Shown one piece after another: positions 44,859-52,612 of a stretch of DNA of 64,000 nt (position 1 is its first letter; every line of letters starts with the position of its first letter). Both the position numbers and the translations under genes were made by a program. The notes under the pieces were generated by a model. That model saw nothing but the letters and a program-made list of their open reading frames with translations, had not been told where the DNA came from and made no database searches. The DNA is from CAYJDR01 sp964368965 (GTDB lineage: Bacteria; Chrysiogenota; Deferribacteres; Deferribacterales; Mucispirillaceae), in NCBI GenBank assembly GCA_964368965.1, contig CAYJDR010000008.1:16215-80214 (forward strand), read 5' to 3'.

Positions 44859-45065
44859 TTAATAGTTTGGTAACGAAAATTTTTCGTAATCCATTGGTAT
44901 ATCATCCTCAGGGGCAGAACCACCTGTAGCACCACCCTCAAGTGACGCAATAGCTACAACACCTTTTGCACGTTGTTCTGCATCTGCAACGCCTTGCACA
45001 TAGACAATCGAAGAGCAGAAAAATAGAAACGCACAGAAAAATAAATATGTAAAAATCTTATTCAT
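44859..45065 (-). CDS. Small secreted protein co-translated with RdhC/NosR-like gene
   Basis: A 68-residue protein whose start overlaps the stop of the FMN/Fe-S membrane protein (TAATG). The N-terminal 25 residues are a hydrophobic signal or anchor (FTYLFFCAFLFFCSSIVYVQG). The mature part is Gly/Ala-rich then acidic (EGGATGGSAPEDDIPMDYEKF). No family recognised. It probably works with the upstream protein. Two adjacent phenylalanine-cysteine pairs lie in the hydrophobic segment. Confidence 0.7.
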   Translation of the reverse strand: MNKIFTYLFFCAFLFFCSSIVYVQGVADAEQRAKGVVAIASLEGGATGGSAPEDDIPMDYEKFSLPNY

Positions 45066-46273
45066 TATGCCACCGCCTTTTCTTGTTTCTTCTTTTTACC
45101 GAACAACCATGAACGCCAGAACTGGATATAATCAAAGAATGGCGTAACTGGGCAGAATAATCTACACCAAGGCATCCTAACAAATAACGCACCGATTGTC
45201 GCTGTGATACTTAATGCGAAGAACGTTATCGAACCGATAAAGCCGAAAACTTTACCAAACGGCTCGTAAGTAGCTAGCGATGAGTTAGAGAAATACAATG
45301 CCATACACATTAAACCAAGTGCGAATAATCTTGAACCCCATCTTGTAAGGTGGTTGATTTCAGGATTTTTACAGTTTGAAATTAATGCTACTGCTTCTTG
45401 AATTGCGCCGAATGGACAAATGTGTGAACAGTATAAATTCTTTTTTGTAACAACAAATATGATTATAGCTAAGATTAAGCATATCAATGGAGCATATGAT
45501 GCTAAGCCTTGCAACCATGCACCAGATACAAGCATTACAATAGTGCTTAATGAGAATTGCATGCTATATAAGAAGCCCATTAGACCGATAGATACAACGA
45601 GTAACGCATATCTTGCAACCTTTTTATTGTATGTGAATTTTTTAGATGTAATAACAAGTGCTAATAAGAAGAACATACAAACAACTGCAATTTTGATCCA
45701 CTCTGTAGAGCTTAGTTTAACTTGTTTTAGTTCTTCAGTTTTTGCAACTGCTTTATCAATTTCTGCTTGAGAGAAGCCGAAGTTAGCACCAAGTGCTTTT
45801 GCTTCTTCACTTGCGATAAGGTTATTGCTAGCTTTTTCGATAGAGATTTTTAGTGCATCAGATGATAGCGTTGCACCAGATATAGAATCAGGCACTTCTG
45901 CTTTCAATAATGTAGCACCTAGGTATGGGAGAGGAAGTTCTAGGTCCCATATTTGTTGGATATAGGTTGGTGTATCTGGGCTGCTTAAGATAGCGACAGA
46001 TTCAATAACGCCTACTTTGCTCACTAAAACACCAACAACCATTATACCGCCATAACCAGGATAGCGATCAACTGTGAAGAACTTTTTGTCACCGCTGTTT
46101 AACTCAACTTCATATAAGTCGATATCAATAGTTTGCACAGCTTTAAAATCAGGCTCTATCGCCTTTAGCTGCATACTTAATGCGTCTTGCTCACGCATAG
46201 TACCAAGGAAAAACGCAGCAATCATAGCACCTAAGCTTAAAATTGCTAAAACTTTTTCAATACCACTCTTCAT
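45065..46273 (-). CDS. RdhC/NosR-like membrane FMN and iron-sulfur protein
   Basis: A 402-residue integral membrane protein. After an N-terminal helix, a periplasmic FMN-binding domain ends in SGATLSS (about residues 128-137), the site where FMN is usually linked covalently to threonine. Five helices follow, and two cytoplasmic-type CxxxCP motifs lie near residues 281 (CSHICPFG) and 367 (CRLFCPVTP). This layout is that of PceC/RdhC, an accessory protein of organohalide respiration, and of NosR/NirI. The length fits RdhC better than NosR, which adds a ferredoxin tail. It lies 4-6 kb from rdhAB, and no nos gene is nearby. A 15-bp palindrome stands just before its start. Confidence 0.8.
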   Translation of the reverse strand: MKSGIEKVLAILSLGAMIAAFFLGTMREQDALSMQLKAIEPDFKAVQTIDIDLYEVELNSGDKKFFTVDRYPGYGGIMVVGVLVSKVGVIESVAILSSPDTPTYIQQIWDLELPLPYLGATLLKAEVPDSISGATLSSDALKISIEKASNNLIASEEAKALGANFGFSQAEIDKAVAKTEELKQVKLSSTEWIKIAVVCMFFLLALVITSKKFTYNKKVARYALLVVSIGLMGFLYSMQFSLSTIVMLVSGAWLQGLASYAPLICLILAIIIFVVTKKNLYCSHICPFGAIQEAVALISNCKNPEINHLTRWGSRLFALGLMCMALYFSNSSLATYEPFGKVFGFIGSITFFALSITATIGALFVRMPWCRLFCPVTPFFDYIQFWRSWLFGKKKKQEKAVA

Positions 46274-46285
46274 TTGCCTACCGTT

Positions 46286-46300
46286 GTAAGAAATTCTTAC
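46286..46300. promoter_or_regulatory. Palindromic operator candidate before RdhC/NosR-like gene
   Basis: GTAAGAAATTCTTAC is a perfect 7-bp inverted repeat with one central base. It lies 12 nt upstream of the start codon, where a bound repressor or an RNA hairpin would block expression. Confidence 0.45.
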
Positions 46301-46441
46301 CCTCTTTCTGTATTTTATTTTATGCTACCATAAAGTATAATCATAAACGAGAAAATATAACATAAATTCACATTATTTGCTAGAACTTTTATATTAAATT
46401 TTTCTAACGATACACTTTGCCGAGCAACAAACAACCCAAAA

Positions 46442-47323
46442 CTAAAACAACCCTTTAGGAAGTGTTGGCATAGCCCCTTTCTGTGAGCATACATATGCAG
46501 AAACTTCAACAGCGCAACTATGTGCTTCACCTATGTTTTTGCCCTGCAAGATTGACGAAATAAATGCAGCTGTAAATGAATCTCCCGCTCCGACAGTATC
46601 GGCAACTTCAACCCTAGGCGTTCTAATATGCGATACATCATCACCACTAAACACATAGCTGCTATCTGCACCGCATGTTAGTATCAAAATTTGCAATCTA
46701 AATTCAGCAAGTAATTGCTTGCACACATTTTCAAACCCTGTGTTACTATAACCAAACAGCTCACTCACTAATATAAGTTCTTCGTCATTAATTTTCAAGA
46801 CATTACATTGATTTAATGACTCAATAATCACATCTTTTGTATAAAAATTTTGTCTTAAATTTATATCAAACACTTTGTACACATTTTCTTCAGCTGGCAT
46901 TGATAATAAAAAGCGACGAATAGTTTCTTTTGAGATATTGCTACGCTGCGCAAGCGAGCCAAAACAAACAACACTTGTATTTTTTGCAAGTTCTTCGAGC
47001 TGTTCATTAAAGGGGATATTATCCCATGCGACATTCTCTTTTATTTCATATACTGGCACACCATTTAAATCCAGCGCTACTTCTACTGTACCTGTTGGAT
47101 ATGTTGTTTTCTGCACATCATATTGAAGCCCAATTTTATCAAAGCACCCCAATAGCTCAGCACCTAAACAATCATCGCCTACTGCACTAACTACTTTTGA
47201 ATTTAACCCAAATTGCGATACATGGTATGCAAAATTTGCAGATGCGCCACCAATTTCTTTGCCCGTTGGGAACATATCCCACAACGCCTCACCAATACCG
47301 ACTATATATTTACCTGTACTCAT
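46442..47323 (-). CDS. PfkB-family carbohydrate kinase (probable fructokinase)
   Basis: Ribokinase-like sugar kinase, 293 residues. It opens VGIGEALWDMFPTGKEIGGASANFAYHVSQFG, has GTVEVALDLNGVPVYEI, and the PfkB signature DTVGAGDSFTAAFIS near residue 245 with the catalytic aspartate. Similar sequences are fructokinases. The operon context agrees: a mannitol 2-dehydrogenase makes fructose, and this kinase would give fructose 6-phosphate. It follows the transporter by 9 nt with AAGGA before its ATG. A shorter overlapping frame at its 3' end is not a gene. Confidence 0.88.
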   Translation of the reverse strand: MSTGKYIVGIGEALWDMFPTGKEIGGASANFAYHVSQFGLNSKVVSAVGDDCLGAELLGCFDKIGLQYDVQKTTYPTGTVEVALDLNGVPVYEIKENVAWDNIPFNEQLEELAKNTSVVCFGSLAQRSNISKETIRRFLLSMPAEENVYKVFDINLRQNFYTKDVIIESLNQCNVLKINDEELILVSELFGYSNTGFENVCKQLLAEFRLQILILTCGADSSYVFSGDDVSHIRTPRVEVADTVGAGDSFTAAFISSILQGKNIGEAHSCAVEVSAYVCSQKGAMPTLPKGLF

Positions 47324-47332
47324 ATCATTCCT

Positions 47333-48634
47333 TTATTTTATATGCGATTTTACTAAAGCATAGTATAACACAACAGCTTCACAAACTATCACAATGCCCC
47401 ACGTCCACTGCCACGAGCCAAGGCTATCCGCCATAACGCCCTGCAACAATGGAAAAACTGCACCACCGAACACACCCATCATAAAAACACCTGATGCCTT
47501 CGACGTATATTCTTTTAACCCAATAACAGACAACGAAAATGTTGCACCCCACATCACCGAGTGACAAAGCCCAACTGAGATAAGCACCCACGGGTTTTCT
47601 AGGAGAATTGCTATACTTGTCAATACGATTGCCAAAACTGCCACAACCGTCAATTGAGTACGTGCTGATATATGGCTAACAAAACTAGACAATATGCGCC
47701 CAACCATTAACCCGCCCCAATAGAGCGTTGCTAGTAGCGCTGGAATACCTAGTTCAACACCTGATATCACCAAGTTTTCGCTACCAAAAAAACTTAGCTT
47801 ATGCCCGCTCTCTATAAGCTCAATCGCATAAAGGTTTATGTTTACACCGATAGCAACTTCAGCCCCTACATAAAAGAATATAGCTATAACGCCCCACTTT
47901 AAATGACTAAACGACCAAATGCTACGCTCAAGCTTTTCACTACTAAAAGTTCCATCTATGTTTGGCAGCTTAAGCCTGTATGTAATGAGCGAGATAATGA
48001 CTATAAACACAGTCATTATCGTAAGTGGCACAATAAGTTGGCCAGCACTTACATTCTTCATCGCAATTCCAGAAAACATTATACCTGTCACAAAAAATGG
48101 AGCTATTGTTGTGCCTATCGAGTTAATTGCGCACACTATATTCATGCGTTGCACAGGTTGAGTATTAGGCAATTCATAGGCGTTGACATATGGGTTTATA
48201 ACCACTTGTGATATCGCTGCTGACGTACCCATTAAAAAAGATCCAAACAAAAATATGAAATATCCAAACGGGACGTAATCTTCACCTAAATTTATCCCAG
48301 CGTTTGCAAAATTTGCCGCAAACAATGACGCCATTAAATAGAAAAACAAACCGCCTACCATAAACATCAACGCACGCATGAGTGTTGCTTTGTAGCCTAG
48401 CTTATTAATCCACTTTCCTCCAGATGGGCTATTCAACAAATAACCCAAGAAGAAAAAGAATGGTATGAGTGTTGTCAAAGTGTTTCTGAGCGTATCAGCA
48501 CCAGAGAGGAATGCTATCTGTAAAGGCGCTTGAAATTGCCCGTTTACTGTCGTCAAAAAACCTACTATGAAATATATAAACGTCAATAATACAAACGGGG
48601 CTAAACCATAGCTGTTTTTCTGCCCAGCATTCAT
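47333..48634 (-). CDS. MFS sugar/polyol transporter (FucP-like)
   Basis: A 433-residue major facilitator transporter with about twelve helices. The opening LTFIYFIVGFLTTVNGQFQAPLQIAF and later FFLGYLLNSPSGGKWINKLGYKATL resemble the FucP/GluP branch of proton-sugar symporters. The start overlaps the dehydrogenase stop (TAATG) and the kinase lies 9 nt further on. The substrate is inferred to be mannitol or a related sugar alcohol from the neighbours; fructose cannot be excluded. Confidence 0.85.
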   Translation of the reverse strand: MNAGQKNSYGLAPFVLLTFIYFIVGFLTTVNGQFQAPLQIAFLSGADTLRNTLTTLIPFFFFLGYLLNSPSGGKWINKLGYKATLMRALMFMVGGLFFYLMASLFAANFANAGINLGEDYVPFGYFIFLFGSFLMGTSAAISQVVINPYVNAYELPNTQPVQRMNIVCAINSIGTTIAPFFVTGIMFSGIAMKNVSAGQLIVPLTIMTVFIVIISLITYRLKLPNIDGTFSSEKLERSIWSFSHLKWGVIAIFFYVGAEVAIGVNINLYAIELIESGHKLSFFGSENLVISGVELGIPALLATLYWGGLMVGRILSSFVSHISARTQLTVVAVLAIVLTSIAILLENPWVLISVGLCHSVMWGATFSLSVIGLKEYTSKASGVFMMGVFGGAVFPLLQGVMADSLGSWQWTWGIVIVCEAVVLYYALVKSHIK

Positions 48635-50040
48635 TAAATTATACCTTCAAGCACAGGCATTGCACCTTCTGCTTTGATTTTATCTGCCATAGTTTTATAT
48701 AGCTCAACAAAGTCTGCGTACTCACTTATACCAAAATCAACAAACGGTGACGCTGTTAAAAACAATGTCGCATCATCGCTCGATAACTTTTCAACATCTG
48801 TATCAGTTAAGCATGGTTCAAATATTTCAAACGAGTCGCCGTTGTCATCAGTTCTATATTTTAGATAGTGGCGGTATGCTGCAACAAGGTATGCAACCCT
48901 ATCCATTTTATCGCCTGATTTCAACATCTCTTGTGCAACAGGCATTACATAAACCTGAAACTTCGAAGCACCATCACCGCATAAGCGAGAAACTTGGTCA
49001 CTAACAGCTGTGTTTGCAAAACGCTCAATAAGTGTCTTTTTGTATAACGCTAAGTCTGTGTTTTTTGGAGCAGGTACATACGGAGTAACATCAAGCTCCA
49101 TAAAGTCTTTCACAAACTTAATGATACGCTCATCACGCATAGCTAGGTCGACTTTACGATACCCACCTAAAAATGACGGATACGATAAAAGCGAGTGAGA
49201 AGCATTCAACAGCGATAACTTCATCTTCTCATATGGTGCAACATCATCTGTAAACTCGACACCAACCTCTTCCCATGCTGGGCGACCAGCAGCAAAGTTA
49301 TCCTCAATAACCCATTGTAGATAATCTTCACAATAAACAGGCGCTAAGTCTTCCTTATCAAGAGTTTCATTAATACGCTCAACATCTGCTGGAGTAGTTG
49401 CAGGTGTTATCCTATCTACCATGCAACTTGGGAAAGTAACGTTTTGCTCTACCCATTTTGCAAGTTCACTATCTTGTTTTCTAAAGAATGACATGAACAC
49501 TTCTTTACACACTTCACCGTTATGTTGCAGATTATCACAAGAAAGTATAGTTAATGCGCCACCACCATTTGCGATACGACGACGTAACCCCTCTGCAACG
49601 ATACCAAAAACACTTTTAGGTGTTGCTGGGTTTTTTATGTCATTTTCTACTGTTTCGTTATCTAAGTTGTAACCACCTTCAGTGATTGTTAATGAAATGA
49701 TACGAATTGACGAGTCTGCAACCTTGTTTATGATAGCCTCTAGGTCTTCACAACTCCAGTATAGTTCAACGAGTGAACCTATCCACTCAACAGAGTTTTG
49801 ACCATCACGACCACAAACCGTTAGCGAATATACGCCTTGTTGCTGTTTCAACTTATGATATAGAGCTTCGTCTTGCGGCATAATCATTGCACCACATACG
49901 CCCCAGTCAATATCTTTACCTAAATTTAAAAGAGAATTAGTATAACTCTCTAGATGAGCACGGTGAAAATTGCCAACACCAAAGTGCAAAATACCTGACT
50001 TTATACTACTACGATTGTAACTAAAAGTTCTTAAATTCAT
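48634..50040 (-). CDS. Mannitol 2-dehydrogenase family polyol oxidoreductase
   Basis: Long-chain mannitol dehydrogenase family enzyme, 468 residues. N-terminal nucleotide-binding region has FGVGNFHRAHLESYT; the family signature is VDRITPATTPADVERI; the catalytic region is KLSLLNASHSLLSYPSFLGGY with the active-site Lys and His. It oxidises mannitol to fructose with NAD+, or, less likely here, reduces fructuronate. The following MFS transporter and fructokinase favour mannitol. It is first in its operon, with GAGGTGGGGG before the ATG. It lies next to the rdhAB operon, on the same strand, after a terminator. Confidence 0.87.
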   Translation of the reverse strand: MNLRTFSYNRSSIKSGILHFGVGNFHRAHLESYTNSLLNLGKDIDWGVCGAMIMPQDEALYHKLKQQQGVYSLTVCGRDGQNSVEWIGSLVELYWSCEDLEAIINKVADSSIRIISLTITEGGYNLDNETVENDIKNPATPKSVFGIVAEGLRRRIANGGGALTILSCDNLQHNGEVCKEVFMSFFRKQDSELAKWVEQNVTFPSCMVDRITPATTPADVERINETLDKEDLAPVYCEDYLQWVIEDNFAAGRPAWEEVGVEFTDDVAPYEKMKLSLLNASHSLLSYPSFLGGYRKVDLAMRDERIIKFVKDFMELDVTPYVPAPKNTDLALYKKTLIERFANTAVSDQVSRLCGDGASKFQVYVMPVAQEMLKSGDKMDRVAYLVAAYRHYLKYRTDDNGDSFEIFEPCLTDTDVEKLSSDDATLFLTASPFVDFGISEYADFVELYKTMADKIKAEGAMPVLEGII

Positions 50041-50111
50041 AATATAACCCCCACCTCATATTGAATACATATATAATGACATGATAAATAGAAAAATGCA
50101 AATGTATTCAT

Positions 50112-50143
50112 AAAAAAAGCAGTAGCACATAAAGTACTACTGC
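50112..50143 (-). terminator. Terminator after rdhB (first copy)
   Basis: Minus strand GCAGTAGTAC pairs with GTGCTACTGC (one G-T pair) around a short loop and is followed by seven T. It closes the first rdhAB operon. Confidence 0.85.
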
Positions 50144-50218
50144 GATGTAAGTGTCACTAAGCACATTTTCAATTTAGGAGATGAGAATGTTACTTAAGAT
50201 TGTAGCTTGGATTACAAT

Positions 50219-50524
50219 TTAAGCAGCGTGCTTTTTGAACACAAATAACCTTAGAAATAAAGCAAATGCTAATATATGTGGCACACCTAGGAAACCTATG
50301 AAGTACCAACCAGCTTGTGATTCATACTCACCAGCTAGTGTAAAACCACCACCGATTACTAATAAAAATGATGCGAATGTACCGTATAAAATAGCCATTT
50401 GCCATGGCTTAACACTCTTGTTAGCCGATTTTAGCCAAGCGTAACCGCCTGCGATTATTAAAAGTTGCATTATACCGAATATCATCCAGTAGAGACTGTT
50501 TATCATTACTGTTCCTGGAAACAT
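50219..50524 (-). CDS. rdhB: Reductive dehalogenase membrane anchor RdhB (copy 1)
   Basis: A 101-residue protein with three transmembrane helices (about 5-29, 40-61 and 73-96). Its loop GEYESQAGWYFIGFLG corresponds to the conserved glutamate/tryptophan region of PceB-type anchors, which hold the dehalogenase at the outer face of the membrane. It is encoded 163 nt downstream of rdhA with GGAGG before its ATG. It is nearly identical to the second copy at 61152, differing mainly at the C-terminus (KKHAA here). Confidence 0.9.
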   Translation of the reverse strand: MFPGTVMINSLYWMIFGIMQLLIIAGGYAWLKSANKSVKPWQMAILYGTFASFLLVIGGGFTLAGEYESQAGWYFIGFLGVPHILAFALFLRLFVFKKHAA

Positions 50525-50626
50525 TGTATTACCTCCGATTTTTTATTTAACTCTGTTTAAGGCATTAAACATGCCATTGTAATTTGCATAAATATGCATT
50601 TTGCTAGGAGTTTTGCTTTGAGACTA

Positions 50627-50679
50627 GAAGGTACATGAGCATTATTTTTTCTAACCAACAACGTATCAAAGCAAAAGAA
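50627..50679. repeat. 53-bp dispersed repeat, copy B
   Basis: Ungapped match (45 of 53) to 40108-40160. It lies in the 163-nt space between rdhA and rdhB. Read rightward it starts an 18-codon ORF (MSIIFSNQQRIKAKEQQN) whose stop overlaps that of rdhA. Confidence 0.6.
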
Positions 50680-50687
50680 CAGCAAAA

Positions 50688-52358
50688 CTAATGCATTCCG
50701 TTATAATCCCACTCTTTCGGAACATTAGTAAAGAAATCTTCCGAACGCTCCCACCAGATTGGGTCATGGTAAACTGCCTCAGTACCGCCATCCCACGTTG
50801 CACGGAACTCTTCACCTTTCGGATACTTGAAGAAGTTCTGTTGCATAGCAAGTAAGCCTGTACCAACGATACCAAATGGGTCACGAGCATCTAGCTCACG
50901 AGAGATTGCGTGGATCCATGTATTCTTACGAGAGAACGGACAAACACCAACACAAACACGACAACCTAGGCCGTCAACTGTTTGCCCACTTGCCCACTGT
51001 TGATAACATTTTTCTTCATCTAACCACCAACGTTTGAAACCACGGATAACTGTGTTTGGCTCATCATCAAACGTGATAGCGCCCGATGGACAAGTTTCAG
51101 CACAAATCTTACATTTCTTACAGAATGCAGCCATGTTAATGTTGATCGGTTTATCATATTCAAACTCGATATCTGTGATAACAGCTGCTGGGCGGAAGTT
51201 TGCTCCAATTTCTGGAACCATTGCTAAACCAGCACGAGAGTATTCTGCTAAACCTGATAATAATGTGTAAGGCGTAATCATAATCTCATAGTGGTAACCA
51301 GGGAACTGCGCACGAGCTGGGTAGCCTAATTGCATGATAAATTTTTCTAGCAAGCCTGCTGCAACTCTTGAGCGGAAATATGCATCGAAAGAAGTTGAAT
51401 AACCGATTGCTGATGCAACACCGTCCCAATGCATTGGAACACCAAAAACGATGATGCTCTTCCAATGTTCAGGTACTTTATCGCCCCAAGTGTCATGGCC
51501 ATCATCTGGCATGCCACGCATTACGTTCTTAAACATAAAGCGCTCATCAAATTTACAAATACCAACAACTGACATACCAAATAAATGAGTCATCGCTTTT
51601 ATAAGCTTAGTCGCATGTGCTGGTGATTTAAAGTGCATCTTATGCTCAGGCTTAACAACTTGGCGATAATCCCAAACCTCTGGCGGTTGAGGTACACCAG
51701 TCTTTTTCAACACATCAGCTGGCTCTTCAGGAACAGTTGAGCCTGAGTGGTTGTACATAGAGTGCTCATAACCCCTTGTATATGCACCCGCAAGCGCATA
51801 TCTTTTATAAGCTGTTTTATCCCAATACTCGCGTTGCTTTACGTTGCGCTCAAAGCTATCTAATACATATGCTAATTTTTCTGGATATTTACGGAAATAC
51901 TCGCCAACTGTTCCAGGCATGTTTTCAACACCCATGTCAGGCGTCCATTGTTTGCTACCAATTAAAGCGCCAACAGCACCTAGCCTTCTAAATAGGTGGT
52001 CATACCAATCTGGTCTTGTAACTTCACCAACAGGCTCCATCATTGCAGCAGTTTCTGCACGGAATGGTTCACGGTTGAAGAACATATCTTCACCTTGAAA
52101 AGTTCTACCATAACCAGTGTAAGCATCTCCCGAGCGACCAGTTTTAAAACCAGTAACCGCAGAAGCACCAACAGAAAGAGCAGCTGCTGCAGCACCACTG
52201 TACTTCAATAAATTACGACGAGATACGCCGCCTTCTTCACCTGCGCGAGCATCTTCACGCGCTTGCATCTCTGCACCAGAGATATAGTTCTTTGGGTCCT
52301 TAACAATCTGTAGAGCATCTTGCTCTTGTTTTTCACCCTTTGGATCTTGTTCAGACAT
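50688..52358 (-). CDS. rdhA: Reductive dehalogenase catalytic subunit RdhA (copy 1)
   Basis: Corrinoid- and Fe-S-dependent enzyme removing halogen from organohalides as a terminal respiratory step, 556 residues. The Tat signal SRRNLLK begins only at residue 46, after a long charged leader that contains QDALQIVKDPKNYIS. Two 4Fe-4S clusters are complete: CKKCKICAETCP near residue 412, and an isolated Cys (EKCYQQW) plus CRVCVGVCP near residue 469. The C-terminal RdhA signature (NTWIHAISRELDARD, YHDPIWWERSEDFF) is present. GGAGG precedes the ATG. It has its own sigma-54 promoter, with an enhancer-binding regulator gene divergent to it. The halogenated substrate cannot be told. Confidence 0.95.
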   Translation of the reverse strand: MSEQDPKGEKQEQDALQIVKDPKNYISGAEMQAREDARAGEEGGVSRRNLLKYSGAAAAALSVGASAVTGFKTGRSGDAYTGYGRTFQGEDMFFNREPFRAETAAMMEPVGEVTRPDWYDHLFRRLGAVGALIGSKQWTPDMGVENMPGTVGEYFRKYPEKLAYVLDSFERNVKQREYWDKTAYKRYALAGAYTRGYEHSMYNHSGSTVPEEPADVLKKTGVPQPPEVWDYRQVVKPEHKMHFKSPAHATKLIKAMTHLFGMSVVGICKFDERFMFKNVMRGMPDDGHDTWGDKVPEHWKSIIVFGVPMHWDGVASAIGYSTSFDAYFRSRVAAGLLEKFIMQLGYPARAQFPGYHYEIMITPYTLLSGLAEYSRAGLAMVPEIGANFRPAAVITDIEFEYDKPININMAAFCKKCKICAETCPSGAITFDDEPNTVIRGFKRWWLDEEKCYQQWASGQTVDGLGCRVCVGVCPFSRKNTWIHAISRELDARDPFGIVGTGLLAMQQNFFKYPKGEEFRATWDGGTEAVYHDPIWWERSEDFFTNVPKEWDYNGMH

Positions 52359-52400
52359 CTTCTTTCCTCCGTCACTTTAATAAGTTAACAAGCATCTATA

Positions 52401-52416
52401 TGCAACTAACGTGCCA
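52401..52416 (-). promoter_or_regulatory. Consensus sigma-54 promoter of rdhA copy 1
   Basis: The minus strand reads TGGCACGTTAGTTGCA, a full match to the -24/-12 consensus TGGCACG-N4-TTGCW. The GC of the -12 lies about 45 nt before the rdhA start codon, leaving a short leader. Confidence 0.88.
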
Positions 52417-52468
52417 AGTCATAAAACAACGATTATTAAGGATTTTTAATATTTCTCATTCTTGCCTG

Positions 52469-52485
52469 TGTCTAATATTTAGACA
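52469..52485. promoter_or_regulatory. Palindromic enhancer (UAS) candidate for the sigma-54 regulator
   Basis: TGTCTAA-TAT-TTAGACA is a perfect 7-bp inverted repeat with a 3-base spacer, 52 nt upstream of the sigma-54 promoter. A partial second site (TTAGACTAA) lies at 52511-52519. This layout suits an enhancer-binding protein encoded next door. Confidence 0.65.
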
Positions 52486-52612
52486 TTGTGCCAAACATAA
52501 TGTATAATTATTAGACTAATTTACAATTTTCTATATATTATTTTCAAAAAACTATTTTACAAAATTTACAAACAATGTTATTGTTTATAACGAAACAAGG
52601 GAGATAGCTCAT

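Noticed and set aside
46315..46530. Minus-strand 71-residue ORF overlapping the fructokinase 3' end
   Set aside because: It lies in another frame of a clear kinase gene, has no ribosome-binding site and no recognisable features.
50187..50222. Eleven-codon plus-strand ORF (MLLKIVAWITI) with AGGAG in front
   Set aside because: It overlaps the rdhB stop on the other strand, has no counterpart at rdhB copy 2, and is short enough to arise by chance.
52379..52390. Dehalobox-like TTAAT-AA-GTTAA before rdhA copy 1
   Set aside because: The spacer is two bases instead of four and lies downstream of the sigma-54 promoter; chance in AT-rich DNA is more likely.
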